A model generated the notes under the pieces. That model was not told the origin of the DNA and did no database searches. It saw nothing but the letters and a program-made list of their open reading frames with translations. Position numbers and translations under genes: made by a program. Of a stretch of 64,000 bases of DNA, positions 51,352 to 60,763 are shown piece after piece; positions within the stretch are counted from its first letter, which is position 1, and each line of letters begins with the position of its first letter. Where the stretch lies: positions 1 through 64,000 of the forward strand of contig DUMA01000038.1 in NCBI GenBank assembly GCA_012840135.1. The letters are read 5' to 3'. The DNA comes from Thermoanaerobacterales bacterium. GTDB lineage: Bacteria; Bacillota; Thermosediminibacteria; Thermosediminibacterales; Tepidanaerobacteraceae.

Positions 51352-52713
51352 TTGGGGGCGGTTAAAATAAGACTGATTTCATTGGGAGCAAGATTCAATT
51401 TAAAACCCACACAGATTTTAGCATTTGGATTTGCAGCATTGATTTTAACGGGAGCAATTTTGCTTACACTACCGGCAGCTTCCCGCAACGGTCAAAGTGT
51501 AGGATTTTTGGATGCCCTTTTTACGGCTACATCGGCAGTGTGTGTTACGGGTCTTGTGGTGGTAGATACTTATTCCCAGTATTCCCTGTTTGGTCAGATT
51601 GTTATAATGCTTCTTATTCAAATGGGCGGATTGGGAATAATGACCATGGCTACATTGGTTTTTTTAATCTTTGGCAAGAGAATAACATTGAGAGAACGTT
51701 TGGTAATGCAGGAGGCATTGAATCAGCTGACTTTATCCGGAGTGGTAAAGCTTACAAGATATATCATAGCAACTACCATAATATTTGAAGGCATAGGCGC
51801 TCTTCTTCTTTCCATCAGGTTTACCCAGATTTACGGTTTTGCTAGGGGTATTTATTATGGTATTTTTCATTCCGTGTCTGCCTTTAATAATGCAGGATTT
51901 GATCTTATAGGCGGTTTCAGAAGTCTTACACCCTTTGTACAGGATCCGCTTGTAAATCTCGTTATCATGGGATTGATTATATTTGGTGGATTAGGTTTTT
52001 CTGTTCTATACGATATTTTTACTACTCGAAATTTCCAAAAGCTGAGCCTTCATTCTAAAGTAGTTATTACAACTACGGCATTATTACTAATTACTGGTTT
52101 TATAGGTTTTTACTTTTTAGAACACAATAATCCTGCGACATTAGGTCCACTTTCACCTTTAGGGAAAATACTGGCGGCAGCCTTTCAATCGGTGACCCCC
52201 AGGACCGCAGGCTTTAATACTATTAATTTAGCGGAGATGACAATGCCTTCAAAATATTTAACGATACTGCTGATGTTTATCGGAGCATCTCCCGGATCGA
52301 CAGGTGGTGGAATAAAAACATCCACTTTCGCATTGATATTAATGATGATTTACACTGTCATGGCATCAAAAGAGGATGTTGAAGTATATCAGAAGAGGAT
52401 ACCGCGCGATAATATATTTAAAGCCGTAGCCATTGCGATAATGTCATTATTTTTGGTGTTTACCACATCTTTTCTTTTAACTTTTTTTGAACATACGGAT
52501 TTTATTAATATTTTATTTGAAACCACATCAGCTTTTGGAACGGTAGGATTGAGTCTGGGCATAACTCCCAATTTAACAAGTTTCAGCAAGGTTTTCATAA
52601 TACTGACCATGTTTGCCGGCCGGGTAGGTCCGTTAACGCTGGCACTGGCACTGGCAGGAAATAAAAAGAAGGCTATCTTAAAGTATCCTGAGGAAAGAAT
52701 ATTAGTAGGTTAA
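51352..52713 (+). CDS. TrkH/KtrB-type potassium channel subunit
   Basis: 453 aa as an open frame from TTG. The start is uncertain: the only ribosome-binding site (GGGGGCGG) overlaps that TTG and is properly spaced only for an ATA at 51367. About ten membrane segments with four pore loops, including TSAVCVTGL, SVSAFNNAGFDL, SVTPRTAGFNTI and TSAFGTVGLSLG, where the glycines form the selectivity filter. K+ uptake subunit that works with the cytoplasmic gating proteins encoded in the next two genes. Confidence 0.9.
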   Translation: MGAVKIRLISLGARFNLKPTQILAFGFAALILTGAILLTLPAASRNGQSVGFLDALFTATSAVCVTGLVVVDTYSQYSLFGQIVIMLLIQMGGLGIMTMATLVFLIFGKRITLRERLVMQEALNQLTLSGVVKLTRYIIATTIIFEGIGALLLSIRFTQIYGFARGIYYGIFHSVSAFNNAGFDLIGGFRSLTPFVQDPLVNLVIMGLIIFGGLGFSVLYDIFTTRNFQKLSLHSKVVITTTALLLITGFIGFYFLEHNNPATLGPLSPLGKILAAAFQSVTPRTAGFNTINLAEMTMPSKYLTILLMFIGASPGSTGGGIKTSTFALILMMIYTVMASKEDVEVYQKRIPRDNIFKAVAIAIMSLFLVFTTSFLLTFFEHTDFINILFETTSAFGTVGLSLGITPNLTSFSKVFIILTMFAGRVGPLTLALALAGNKKKAILKYPEERILVG

Positions 52714-52729
52714 TGTGGAGGCGATTTTT

Positions 52730-53380
52730 TTGAAACAATTTGTGGTCATAGGCTTAGGACGTTTTGGCAGCAGTATAGCCAAGACTTTATACAATCTCGG
52801 ATATGATGTACTGGGAATAGATAATAACGAAGAGATAATCCAGGCTATGGCTGATTCAATAACACATGCCGTTCAGGCCGATGCTACTGATGAAAACACA
52901 CTAAAAGCTCTCGGTGTAAGAAATTTTGATGTAGGTATCGTGAGCATAGGGCAGGATATTCAGGCCAGTATCCTGGTTACACTTATCTTAAAAGAGTTAG
53001 GTATAAAGTTTGTTGTGGCAAAAGCCCAAAGTGAATTGCACGGGAAGGTCTTGTACAAGATCGGTGCCGACAGAGTAGTTTTCCCTGAAAGGGATATGGG
53101 GGTCCGGGTAGCCCACAATCTTGTTTCATCGAATATATTGGATTATATAGAACTTTCTCCGGACTTTTCTATAGTGGAAATTGCCGCTATTCCCGAGTGG
53201 TTTGAAAAATCTCTGAGGGAACTGGATATGAGGGTAAAACATGGTTTGAACGTAATGGCTATAAAGCGTAACGAAGAAGTTTTGGTTTCTCCCAAAGCCG
53301 ATGATGTTATTCATGAAGGGGATATACTTGTGGTCGTGGGCCAGAACAGAGACATTGAAAAACTAGAAAAGCACGTCTGA
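52730..53380 (+). CDS. TrkA/KtrA-type K+ gating protein (copy 1)
   Basis: 216 aa from TTG 52730 behind GTGGAGGCG. RCK domain: KQFVVIGLGRFGSSIA nucleotide-binding loop, VQADATDE with the acid residues, IVSIGQDIQASIL and a TrkA_C domain from about residue 135 (IVEIAAIPEWFEKSL...). Binds NAD(H) or ATP and gates the TrkH channel. A close paralogue follows, so two gating subunits share one channel gene. Confidence 0.92.
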   Translation: MKQFVVIGLGRFGSSIAKTLYNLGYDVLGIDNNEEIIQAMADSITHAVQADATDENTLKALGVRNFDVGIVSIGQDIQASILVTLILKELGIKFVVAKAQSELHGKVLYKIGADRVVFPERDMGVRVAHNLVSSNILDYIELSPDFSIVEIAAIPEWFEKSLRELDMRVKHGLNVMAIKRNEEVLVSPKADDVIHEGDILVVVGQNRDIEKLEKHV

Positions 53381-53389
53381 GGAGGAACC

Positions 53390-54049
53390 ATGAAACAGTT
53401 AAAAAAGTTCGCCATAATAGGCATGGGGAGATTTGGAACAAGTGTCGCTTCAACACTAATAAGTCTCGGGCATGAGGTCCTAGCCATAGACAAAGACGAA
53501 AACAGGATAAAGGAAATTTCAACCAAAGTAACCCATTCAGTGATAGCTGACGCCACCAATGAAAGTGTTTTAAGATCCCTTGGTCTGAATAGTTTTGATT
53601 GTGTTATAGTCAGCATCGGGTGCGACATTCAGGCCAGCATATTGACTACTCTTATACTGAAAGACATAGGAGTCAAAAGGATTATAGCAAAAGCCAACAG
53701 CGACCTCCACGGCAAGGTGCTTTCAAAGACAGGAGCCACTACCGTAATCTATCCTGAAAAAGATATGGCAGAAAAATTAGCCAAAAGCTTTGCATCTTTA
53801 AATATTTTGAATATGGTAGAGATAGCCAGAGATGCTTGTCTGATAGAAATAAATGTTCCTAAAACAATGGTGGGGAAAACCCTAAAAGAATTAAATCTTT
53901 CACAAAAATATAAATTAAATGTAGTAGCTTTAAAGAGAAAAAATGATGTTAAAGTTATGCTGTCACCAAATGAAGAGTTGCTCGAAAATGATACTTTATT
54001 GGTGATATGTCCCGGAAGTTGTCTAAAATGGCTGGGTGAGATAGCATGA
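53390..54049 (+). CDS. TrkA/KtrA-type K+ gating protein (copy 2)
   Basis: 219 aa, ATG behind GAGGAGG nine bases after the previous stop. Same layout as copy 1 (KKFAIIGMGRFGTSVA, VIADATNES, IVSIGCDIQASIL, AKANSDLHGKVLSKTGA and TrkA_C domain) but diverged in sequence. Tandem duplication; the two may form a mixed ring or respond to different nucleotides. Its stop overlaps the next start by four bases. Confidence 0.92.
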   Translation: MKQLKKFAIIGMGRFGTSVASTLISLGHEVLAIDKDENRIKEISTKVTHSVIADATNESVLRSLGLNSFDCVIVSIGCDIQASILTTLILKDIGVKRIIAKANSDLHGKVLSKTGATTVIYPEKDMAEKLAKSFASLNILNMVEIARDACLIEINVPKTMVGKTLKELNLSQKYKLNVVALKRKNDVKVMLSPNEELLENDTLLVICPGSCLKWLGEIA

Positions 54050-54870
54050 TTTCATCCAGCCTTCCCAAAAGACAAATAAAATTGATAAAAGCCTTGAAGG
54101 AATCAAAAAATGCCAGGGAAAAGAACCATTGTTTTGTTGCGGAAGGTCTTCGATCAGTAGAAGAAATTGTTAAGACAGACTATACTATAGAATTTACGGT
54201 TGTTTCAGAAAAATTTGCGAATAAGGATTGTGATAGGGTCCGTAAGTTGATAGAAAAACTTCAGAATTTTAAACTTTATATGATATCTGAGGGAATTTAC
54301 GATACCATATCCGATACGGTAACTCCTCAAGGGATAATGGCCGTTGTCAGGATGAAGGATTATGATTTAATGGAATATGCGGATAATAATTTTCTTTTTG
54401 TCGCACTGGACAGAATAAAGGATCCGGGCAATATGGGCACCATCATCAGAACTGCGGATGCAGCAGGGGTAAATGCAGTAATTGCAGGCAAGGGATGTGT
54501 TGATGCCTATAATCCAAAAGTAATTCGTTCCACCATGGGTTCCATTTTCCACTTGCCCGTGATACAAACCGATGATCTAATCATGACATTAAAGGAATTG
54601 AAACGCAGAGGCGGACGTATTGTAACTTCACACCTCAAAGCTAAAAAGTATTATTACGATGTGAATTTGAAAGTTTCCACGGTATTGGTTATGGGCAAAG
54701 AGGATGAAGGAGTATCTGACGAAATAATAGATATATCTGATGAAATGGTTAAAATTCCAATGCCGGGTCTGGCGGAGTCGTTAAATGTTTCAATTGCTAA
54801 TGGAATCATATTATTCGAAGCTGTAAAACAGCGAATGAATAAAATTGAAAACATGCCCTTTTGCTTGTAA
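54046..54870 (+). CDS. TrmH-family rRNA/tRNA 2'-O-methyltransferase (SpoU)
   Basis: 274 aa. N-terminal substrate-binding domain (about 1-95, with KNHCFVAEGLRSVEEI) and C-terminal SPOUT domain: FLFVALDRIKDPGNMGTIIRTADAAG, STMGSIFHLPV and MGKEDEGVSD, LAESLNVSIANGIILFE, the knot that binds S-adenosylmethionine. Usually methylates a ribose in 23S rRNA. The position before pheS is common in Firmicutes. Confidence 0.93.
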   Translation: MISSSLPKRQIKLIKALKESKNAREKNHCFVAEGLRSVEEIVKTDYTIEFTVVSEKFANKDCDRVRKLIEKLQNFKLYMISEGIYDTISDTVTPQGIMAVVRMKDYDLMEYADNNFLFVALDRIKDPGNMGTIIRTADAAGVNAVIAGKGCVDAYNPKVIRSTMGSIFHLPVIQTDDLIMTLKELKRRGGRIVTSHLKAKKYYYDVNLKVSTVLVMGKEDEGVSDEIIDISDEMVKIPMPGLAESLNVSIANGIILFEAVKQRMNKIENMPFCL

Positions 54871-54893
54871 ATAACCACAAGCTGTGCTATAAT
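54865..54893 (+). promoter_or_regulatory. Promoter ahead of the YqzL-like gene and pheS leader
   Basis: TTGTAA (54865-54870), 17-base gap, TATAAT (54888-54893). Confidence 0.65.
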
Positions 54894-54924
54894 TATTTTA
54901 AACCAATGGAAAGGGCGTGGTGTT

Positions 54925-55014
54925 ATGCTTTACGCCGACTTTTTTTGGAATATTTTTGAGGTTACAGGATCTATAACGGCTTATCTTATCTATAAAAAGC
55001 TGATTTTACAATAA
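54925..55014 (+). CDS. YqzL-like micro-protein, 29 aa
   Basis: A 29-codon frame, ATG behind AAAGGGCGTGG with normal spacing. The product begins MLYADFFWNIFEVTGSITAYLIYKK, which fits the F-W-x-F-x-x-TG-x-x-AYL-x-YK pattern of the tiny YqzL family. Function unknown. It lies between a good promoter and the pheS T-box leader, ending just before that structure. Confidence 0.7.
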   Translation: MLYADFFWNIFEVTGSITAYLIYKKLILQ

Positions 55015-55248
55015 AAGGGCTGTGAAGGAGAGAGTAGGTAGGGATAGCCTTCCAGGGAGAGAGAGTCACGGACTGAAAGCTCTCTTAAGGTAAAACCACT
55101 GAAGTTCACTCCGGAGCAGGGGGGCTGAACTTAGTAGGCCCCCACGGTTTTCTCCGTTAAAGGAACAAGAGGGTTTAAGATTTTTAAACTGAACAAGGGT
55201 GGTACCACGGAAGTTAAGCTTTCGTCCCTGATTGGGCGAAAGCTTTTT
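55015..55248 (+). ncRNA. T-box leader of pheS-pheT, phenylalanine specifier TTC
   Basis: T-box RNA with stem I from about 55017, the specifier TTC (55105-55107) in the context GAAG-TTC-ACTCCGGAG, a middle stem, T-box AGGGTGGTACCACGG (55196-55210) and a terminator AAGCTTTCG/CGAAAGCTT with T run ending near 55248. Uncharged tRNA-Phe is expected to allow transcription into pheS. Confidence 0.95.
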
Positions 55249-55278
55249 TATTATTACGACATAGGAGGGTTCAATGAA

Positions 55279-56295
55279 TTGAGAGAGGAATTAATCCTTT
55301 TAAAGCAAAGAGCGCTTCAAAATCTAGCCCAATCCCAAAATCTAGATGACTTGAATGAACTGAGAGTTAAATTTTTGGGGAAAAAAGGAGAACTTACGCA
55401 AATTCTGAGGGGTATGGCGGGTCTTTCTCCGGAGGAGAGGCCCACTATAGGCAAGCTTGCCAATGAGATAAAAGAAGATCTCGAAAGAGAATTTTCACAA
55501 AAAACTATTGAACTAAAGCAGCAGTTAAAATCTCAGAAGCTAGAAAAAGAATGGATTGATGTGACAATCCCATCAAAAATTGTGTTGGGGCATAAACATC
55601 CGCTGACACTGATTATGGACGAGATTAAGGAGATATTTGTAGGCCTTGGATATGAAGTAGTAGAAGGTCCTGAAATAGAACTGGACTATTATAACTTTGA
55701 GGCTTTAAATACTCCTAAGGATCATCCGGCTAGAGATATTCAGGATACATTTTATATAACTGATGAAATACTTCTCAGAACCCAGACGTCGCCGGTGCAG
55801 ATAAGAACTATGGAAAAACGAAAGCCGCCTCTAAAAATAATTGCTCCCGGCAGGGTTTACCGTTCAGATGCTGTGGATGCCACTCATTCCCCCATGTTCC
55901 ATCAAGTGGAGGGACTGACCATCGGCGAAGACATTACAATGAGCGATCTTAAGGGAACTCTGGAAATTTTCGCCCGGGAGATGTTCGGCCAGGACAGGAA
56001 ATCCAGGTTCAGGCCCCATTATTTTCCGTTTACTGAACCCAGTGCTGAGATGGATATTTCTTGCATTGCGTGCCATGGGGAAGGCTGCAGGATATGCAAA
56101 TATACGGGATGGCTGGAGATCCTCGGCTGCGGCATGGTTCACCCGAATGTTTTGGAAAACGTGGGCTATGACCCCGAAAGGGTGAACGGTTTTGCATTCG
56201 GCTTGGGCATCGAAAGGATAGCAATGCTGAAGTACGATATAAATGACATGAGACTATTTTTCGAAAATAACCTGCGGTTTTTAGAACAGTTTTAG
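55279..56295 (+). CDS. pheS: Phenylalanyl-tRNA synthetase alpha chain
   Basis: 338 aa from TTG behind AGGAGGG (an out-of-frame ATG nearby stops at once). N-terminal coiled coil, then class II core: [56 protein letters not shown] and [14 protein letters not shown]. Forms an alpha2beta2 enzyme with PheT. T-box regulated. Confidence 0.97.
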   Translation: MREELILLKQRALQNLAQSQNLDDLNELRVKFLGKKGELTQILRGMAGLSPEERPTIGKLANEIKEDLEREFSQKTIELKQQLKSQKLEKEWIDVTIPSKIVLGHKHPLTLIMDEIKEIFVGLGYEVVEGPEIELDYYNFEALNTPKDHPARDIQDTFYITDEILLRTQTSPVQIRTMEKRKPPLKIIAPGRVYRSDAVDATHSPMFHQVEGLTIGEDITMSDLKGTLEIFAREMFGQDRKSRFRPHYFPFTEPSAEMDISCIACHGEGCRICKYTGWLEILGCGMVHPNVLENVGYDPERVNGFAFGLGIERIAMLKYDINDMRLFFENNLRFLEQF

Positions 56296-56307
56296 GAGGG
56301 TATGTAA

Positions 56308-58704
56308 ATGCTGGTGCCGCTGAACTGGTTAAAAGAATATGTAAATATCAATGATGAAATCAGGAATTTTACCGAAAGACTTACGATGTCGGGATCTAAT
56401 GTAGAAGGGGTAGAAGAACTGGGCAAGGATATCAAAAAAGTAATCATAGGCCGCATAGAAAAAATAGAGAAGCATCCGGATGCCGACAAATTGTTGGTAG
56501 TTCAGGTAAATATCGGAAAAAAGAGAATCCAGGTAGTGACAGGAGCTACCAATATAAAGGAGAAGGACATAGTGCCCGTTGCACTGGATGGTGCAGTCAT
56601 TCATGGAGGTAAAAAAATAACTTCTGCTGTATTCAGGGGAATTGATTCGGAAGGCATGCTTTGTTCACCAGAAGAACTGGGTCTTGATGACCATGGTCTG
56701 CCTGAAGACATGCAAAATGGAATACTGATTTTACCACCTGATGCTCCGGTAGGCAAGGATATAAAGGATTATTTAAATCTTGAGGATACAGTAATAGACT
56801 TCGAAATAACTCCCAACCGTCCCGATTGTTTGAGCATTGTGGGTATGGCCAGAGAAACAGCAGCTGTGTATAAATTGACCTTAAAGACCCCCAGTATCAT
56901 ATTAAAGGAAGAAGCCGAGGAAAATGCAAAGGATTTAGCGCATATTACCATTGAGGCCCGCGATCTTTGTAAAAGGTATATTGCCAGGATTATAAAAGAC
57001 GTCAGGATAGAACCATCACCATTGTGGATGCAGAGAAGGCTTCAGGAATGCGGAGTTCGTCCCATAAACAATATAGTGGATATAACAAATTACGTAATGC
57101 TTGAACTGGGCCAACCGCTTCACGCCTTTGATTATGATAAACTGCAAGGTCATTCAATAATCGTGAGGAGGGGTGGGGATTCCGAAAAAATAGTTACTCT
57201 GGATGGAGTTACCAGGGACTTATCCAGCGATATGTTGGTAATAGCTGATAAGAATAAACCAATAGCTATTGCAGGAGTCATGGGTGGAGAAGAATCCGAA
57301 ATAAGCCCATCCACAAAACGTATATTGCTGGAATCGGCGAATTTTGCCGGGCCAAGTATTAGAAGGACTTCCAGAAAATTAGGTCTCAGGTCCGAAGCTT
57401 CTACGAGATTTGAAAAAGGGTTGGACCCCAATATATGTGCTATGGCAGCAGATAGAGCATGCCAGCTCATAGAAGCACTGGGAGCGGGCAAAGTGGCAAA
57501 AGGTTATATTGATGTTTATCCGGAAAAGGTAAATCCCAGGAAAATTGTTTTCCGGCCCGACAGGATAAACCGCGCTCTGGGTACAAAGATTCCGGAAAGT
57601 GAAATGATAGATATTCTAGAACGCCTGGAGATAAAAATACAAAAAACCCCTGAAACTGCTTTTGCTATAATACCGACCTTCAGGGCCGATATTGCAAAGG
57701 AAGCTGACCTTGTGGAAGAAATAGGAAGGATTTATGGTTATGATAGGCTTCCGGCCACGCTGCCACAGGGAGATGTTACCCGGGGCAAACTGCAAACCTC
57801 TCAAAAGCTGGCTGACACTATCAAACAGGTGTTGACAGACCTAGGCTATTCAGAGATATATACTTATTCCTTTGTGAGTCCCGGCGTATTTGACAGGATA
57901 AATACACCGAATGATAGTCCTTTGAGAAGTGCGATAAAGCTGATGAACCCTTTAGGGGAAGAACAGAGTGTCATGAGGACTACATTGATTCCAAACATGC
58001 TTGATGTGGTAGGTTATAACCTGAATCAAAAAATTGAGGAAATAAGATTGTTTGAAACCGGTTCTGTATATATTCCCCAAAAACTGCCTCTGATGGAACT
58101 GCCCTATGAAAATAAGAAACTGGCTATAGGCCTTAGCGGTAAGCATACGGATTTTTACGAACTGAAAAAAACCATTGAAATATTGCTTGCCAGACTGAGG
58201 ATTAAACAATATACTTTTATCCAATATCAGCATTTCGCCTTTCACCCGGGACGTTGTGCTAGGATTATGATTGATGGAGATGAACTGGGTATAGTTGGAG
58301 AAATTCATCCGGATGTCCTGGAAAATTATGATTTAAATGCAAAGGTGTATATTGCCCAGCTCGATATGGATCTTTTGATAAAAAAAGCTTCCACTGATAT
58401 CAAGTTCAGTGCTTTGCCCAGATTCCCGGCTTCAGACAGAGATCTGGCTATTATTGTAGAGGAAAAAGTGCCGGCAGGTGATATCATTAAGGTCATAAAA
58501 GGAGCCGGGGGCGAGCTTGTAGAAAGCGTAGAACTTTTTGATATATACAAAGGTGACCAGATTAAAAAAGGATTTAAGAGCATAGCTTTTTCCATTACTT
58601 ATAGGGCGAAAGACCGGACGTTGACAGATGAAGATGTAAACGAAGTCCACAACAGAATAAAGGTAACTCTTGTAGAGGAATTCAATGGAATCCTGAGGGA
58701 GTAA
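56308..58704 (+). CDS. pheT: Phenylalanyl-tRNA synthetase beta chain
   Basis: 798 aa, ATG behind TAGGAGGGT. N-terminal tRNA-binding (EMAP) domain about 40-150, B3/B4 editing domain around 210-380 (NIVDITNYVMLELGQPLHAFD), B5 around 405-470 and a C-terminal anticodon-binding FDX-ACB domain (about 705-798, RFPASDRDLAIIVEE). Length is normal. Binds tRNA-Phe and removes mischarged tyrosine. Confidence 0.97.
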   Translation: MLVPLNWLKEYVNINDEIRNFTERLTMSGSNVEGVEELGKDIKKVIIGRIEKIEKHPDADKLLVVQVNIGKKRIQVVTGATNIKEKDIVPVALDGAVIHGGKKITSAVFRGIDSEGMLCSPEELGLDDHGLPEDMQNGILILPPDAPVGKDIKDYLNLEDTVIDFEITPNRPDCLSIVGMARETAAVYKLTLKTPSIILKEEAEENAKDLAHITIEARDLCKRYIARIIKDVRIEPSPLWMQRRLQECGVRPINNIVDITNYVMLELGQPLHAFDYDKLQGHSIIVRRGGDSEKIVTLDGVTRDLSSDMLVIADKNKPIAIAGVMGGEESEISPSTKRILLESANFAGPSIRRTSRKLGLRSEASTRFEKGLDPNICAMAADRACQLIEALGAGKVAKGYIDVYPEKVNPRKIVFRPDRINRALGTKIPESEMIDILERLEIKIQKTPETAFAIIPTFRADIAKEADLVEEIGRIYGYDRLPATLPQGDVTRGKLQTSQKLADTIKQVLTDLGYSEIYTYSFVSPGVFDRINTPNDSPLRSAIKLMNPLGEEQSVMRTTLIPNMLDVVGYNLNQKIEEIRLFETGSVYIPQKLPLMELPYENKKLAIGLSGKHTDFYELKKTIEILLARLRIKQYTFIQYQHFAFHPGRCARIMIDGDELGIVGEIHPDVLENYDLNAKVYIAQLDMDLLIKKASTDIKFSALPRFPASDRDLAIIVEEKVPAGDIIKVIKGAGGELVESVELFDIYKGDQIKKGFKSIAFSITYRAKDRTLTDEDVNEVHNRIKVTLVEEFNGILRE

Positions 58705-58763
58705 ATACACTGGAATTTGTAACCGCACAAAAAATGCGATATAATAGTGCAGGGGTGTTGGAG

Positions 58764-59036
58764 ATGGAGAAGACTCCCGAAAAAATAAACAGAATCAAAG
58801 TCAACATTAATGGAGAGGATTATTATATAAAAGGAGCTGCTCCAGATGAATACATCAGGCAGGTAGCTTCTTATGTTGATAAAAAGATGGCGGATCTATC
58901 CCGGAGCCATCGAAATTTAAACGCGGCTAGGATAGCTGTCCTGGCCGCTCTAAATATAACTGATGAATTGTTCAAATTGAAAAAAGAATACGATGAGTTC
59001 TTGGAGATGCTGGAAAGTGAGAATCCGAAAGGTTGA
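58764..59036 (+). CDS. zapA: Cell division protein ZapA
   Basis: 90 aa from ATG 58764; the frame is open 10 codons further without ribosome-binding site. NRIKVNINGEDYYIKG and EYIRQVASYVDKKMADL match the ZapA globular head, followed by a C-terminal coiled coil (ITDELFKLKKEYDEFLEMLE). ZapA cross-links FtsZ filaments. The gene commonly follows pheT in Firmicutes. Confidence 0.9.
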   Translation: MEKTPEKINRIKVNINGEDYYIKGAAPDEYIRQVASYVDKKMADLSRSHRNLNAARIAVLAALNITDELFKLKKEYDEFLEMLESENPKG

Positions 59037-59044
59037 AGTTGCAC

Positions 59045-60763
59045 ATGAAAAATTTCGAGATAGCCTTTATATTTTCCGATATTGCAGATATGCTGGAAAT
59101 CAAGGGAGAGAATTTTTTTAAAATTCGGGCCTACCGTAAAGCTGCCCATGTCATAGGAAATCTGCCGTCTGACATCCGGGATGTCATGATACAGACCCCT
59201 CTTGAGGAAATAGACGGAATAGGCAAGGCACTTTCAGGGAAAATACAGGAGATATTGAAAACAGGCACCTGCCGATTTTATGAGGATTTAAAAAGGGATT
59301 TGCCCCGGGGTCTTGTGGAAATGTTACGGATTCCAGGCCTGGGAGCCAAAAAAGTCAGGGTTATTTATGATACGCTTCATATTTCATCCATAGATGAACT
59401 GGAAAAGGCGGCAAAATCCCATCAGCTGAGAATACTGCCGGGCATGGGAGTCAAGACGGAACAGACCATATTAAAGGGCATACAAATGTTAAAAGGTGAA
59501 GCTGGCAAAACCCTGCTGTCTACTGGCATTATTATAGCCGAAGACATGGTGACCATGTTAAAAACCATGACCGAAGTTCAAAATGTAGATATTGTTGGAA
59601 GCCTTAGGCGTAGAAAGGAAATGATAGGGAACATAGATATCCTGGTGTCTTCTTACAAACCAGAAGATGTTATCAATGGATTTTTACGATACCCCAGGAT
59701 AAAGGAAATTATTGCCAGAGGTTCAGCTGAGACCAATGTAAGGTTAGACCTGGGGGTACAGGCGAACCTGAGGATAGTGGAACCGAGTTCCTTTTACTGT
59801 GCCATGCAGTTTTTTACGGGCAGCAAGGACCATAATACCAAACTCAGAAGCGTAGCAAGGAAGATGGGTTTCAATCTAAACGAACACGGCATATATGAGG
59901 AAAAAAGCGGAAAAGTGTTTTACCCTGAAAGCGAAGAGGAGCTTTATCATTTTTTGGAATTGCCCTATATAATACCTGAACTTCGCGAGGACAGGGGCGA
60001 AATAGAAGCGGCCATGGAGGGAAGGCTTCCTACAGTTCTGGAAAAGGAAGACATCAAGGGAGACCTTCATGTCCATACCGACTGGAGCGATGGTGCTTGC
60101 TCTTTAGAAACCATGATAGATGCCGCAAAAGCTTTGGGCTATGAATATATAGCCATAACCGACCATTCCAAGTCCCTGAAGGTAGCCCGTGGCCTTGATG
60201 AAAAGCGGTTGAAAGAGCAGATAGATATTATAAAAAAATTAAATAAAGAAGTTGAAGGCATCAGGATTCTTACCGGCATAGAAATGGATATTCTTTCCGA
60301 TGAAACAATGGATTTTGATGATGACATCTTAAAAGAGCTGGATGTCGTTATTGCTTCGGTTCACACCGGTTTCAAGCAAGACCGCGATAAACTTACCAGG
60401 CGTATTATCGCTGCCTGTGAAAATCCACATGTTGATATCATCGCACACCCGACGGGACGAATGCTTGGAAAGCGCGATCCGTACGATATAGATATGGATT
60501 TGATTTTCAAAGTGGCAGCTGAGACACACACTATTCTGGAAATAAATTCCTCTCCTGACCGATTGGATTTAAATGATATGATGGCAAAGAAAGCTAAGGA
60601 GAAAGGTGTTAAGATTTCTATCAATACCGATGCCCATGAAAAAGAAGGGCTAAAAGATATGCGTTACGGCATCTGGAATGCCCGCCGGGCGTGGCTTGAG
60701 AAAGATGATGTAGTAAATGCCATGCCTTTGGATAAACTTTTGAAGGAGTTGAGTGCCAGGTGA
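59045..60763 (+). CDS. polX: DNA polymerase X family protein with PHP nuclease; polymerase site degenerate
   Basis: 572 aa from ATG 59045. Helix-hairpin-helix and 8-kDa-like domain (1-about 130), polymerase palm/thumb (about 150-310), PHP phosphoesterase (about 335-572). The palm motif reads GSLRRRKEMIGNIDIL, and the later strand LGVQANLRIVE; in active family members these carry aspartates where Asn196 and Asn241 stand here, so only Asp198 of the metal-binding triad remains and DNA synthesis should be lost. The PHP domain is intact: HVHTDWSDG, ITDHSKS, GIEMDIL, SVHTGF, AHPTGRM, INTDAHEKEG. It may act only as a 3'-5' exonuclease or end-processing enzyme. Confidence 0.9.
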   Translation: MKNFEIAFIFSDIADMLEIKGENFFKIRAYRKAAHVIGNLPSDIRDVMIQTPLEEIDGIGKALSGKIQEILKTGTCRFYEDLKRDLPRGLVEMLRIPGLGAKKVRVIYDTLHISSIDELEKAAKSHQLRILPGMGVKTEQTILKGIQMLKGEAGKTLLSTGIIIAEDMVTMLKTMTEVQNVDIVGSLRRRKEMIGNIDILVSSYKPEDVINGFLRYPRIKEIIARGSAETNVRLDLGVQANLRIVEPSSFYCAMQFFTGSKDHNTKLRSVARKMGFNLNEHGIYEEKSGKVFYPESEEELYHFLELPYIIPELREDRGEIEAAMEGRLPTVLEKEDIKGDLHVHTDWSDGACSLETMIDAAKALGYEYIAITDHSKSLKVARGLDEKRLKEQIDIIKKLNKEVEGIRILTGIEMDILSDETMDFDDDILKELDVVIASVHTGFKQDRDKLTRRIIAACENPHVDIIAHPTGRMLGKRDPYDIDMDLIFKVAAETHTILEINSSPDRLDLNDMMAKKAKEKGVKISINTDAHEKEGLKDMRYGIWNARRAWLEKDDVVNAMPLDKLLKELSAR

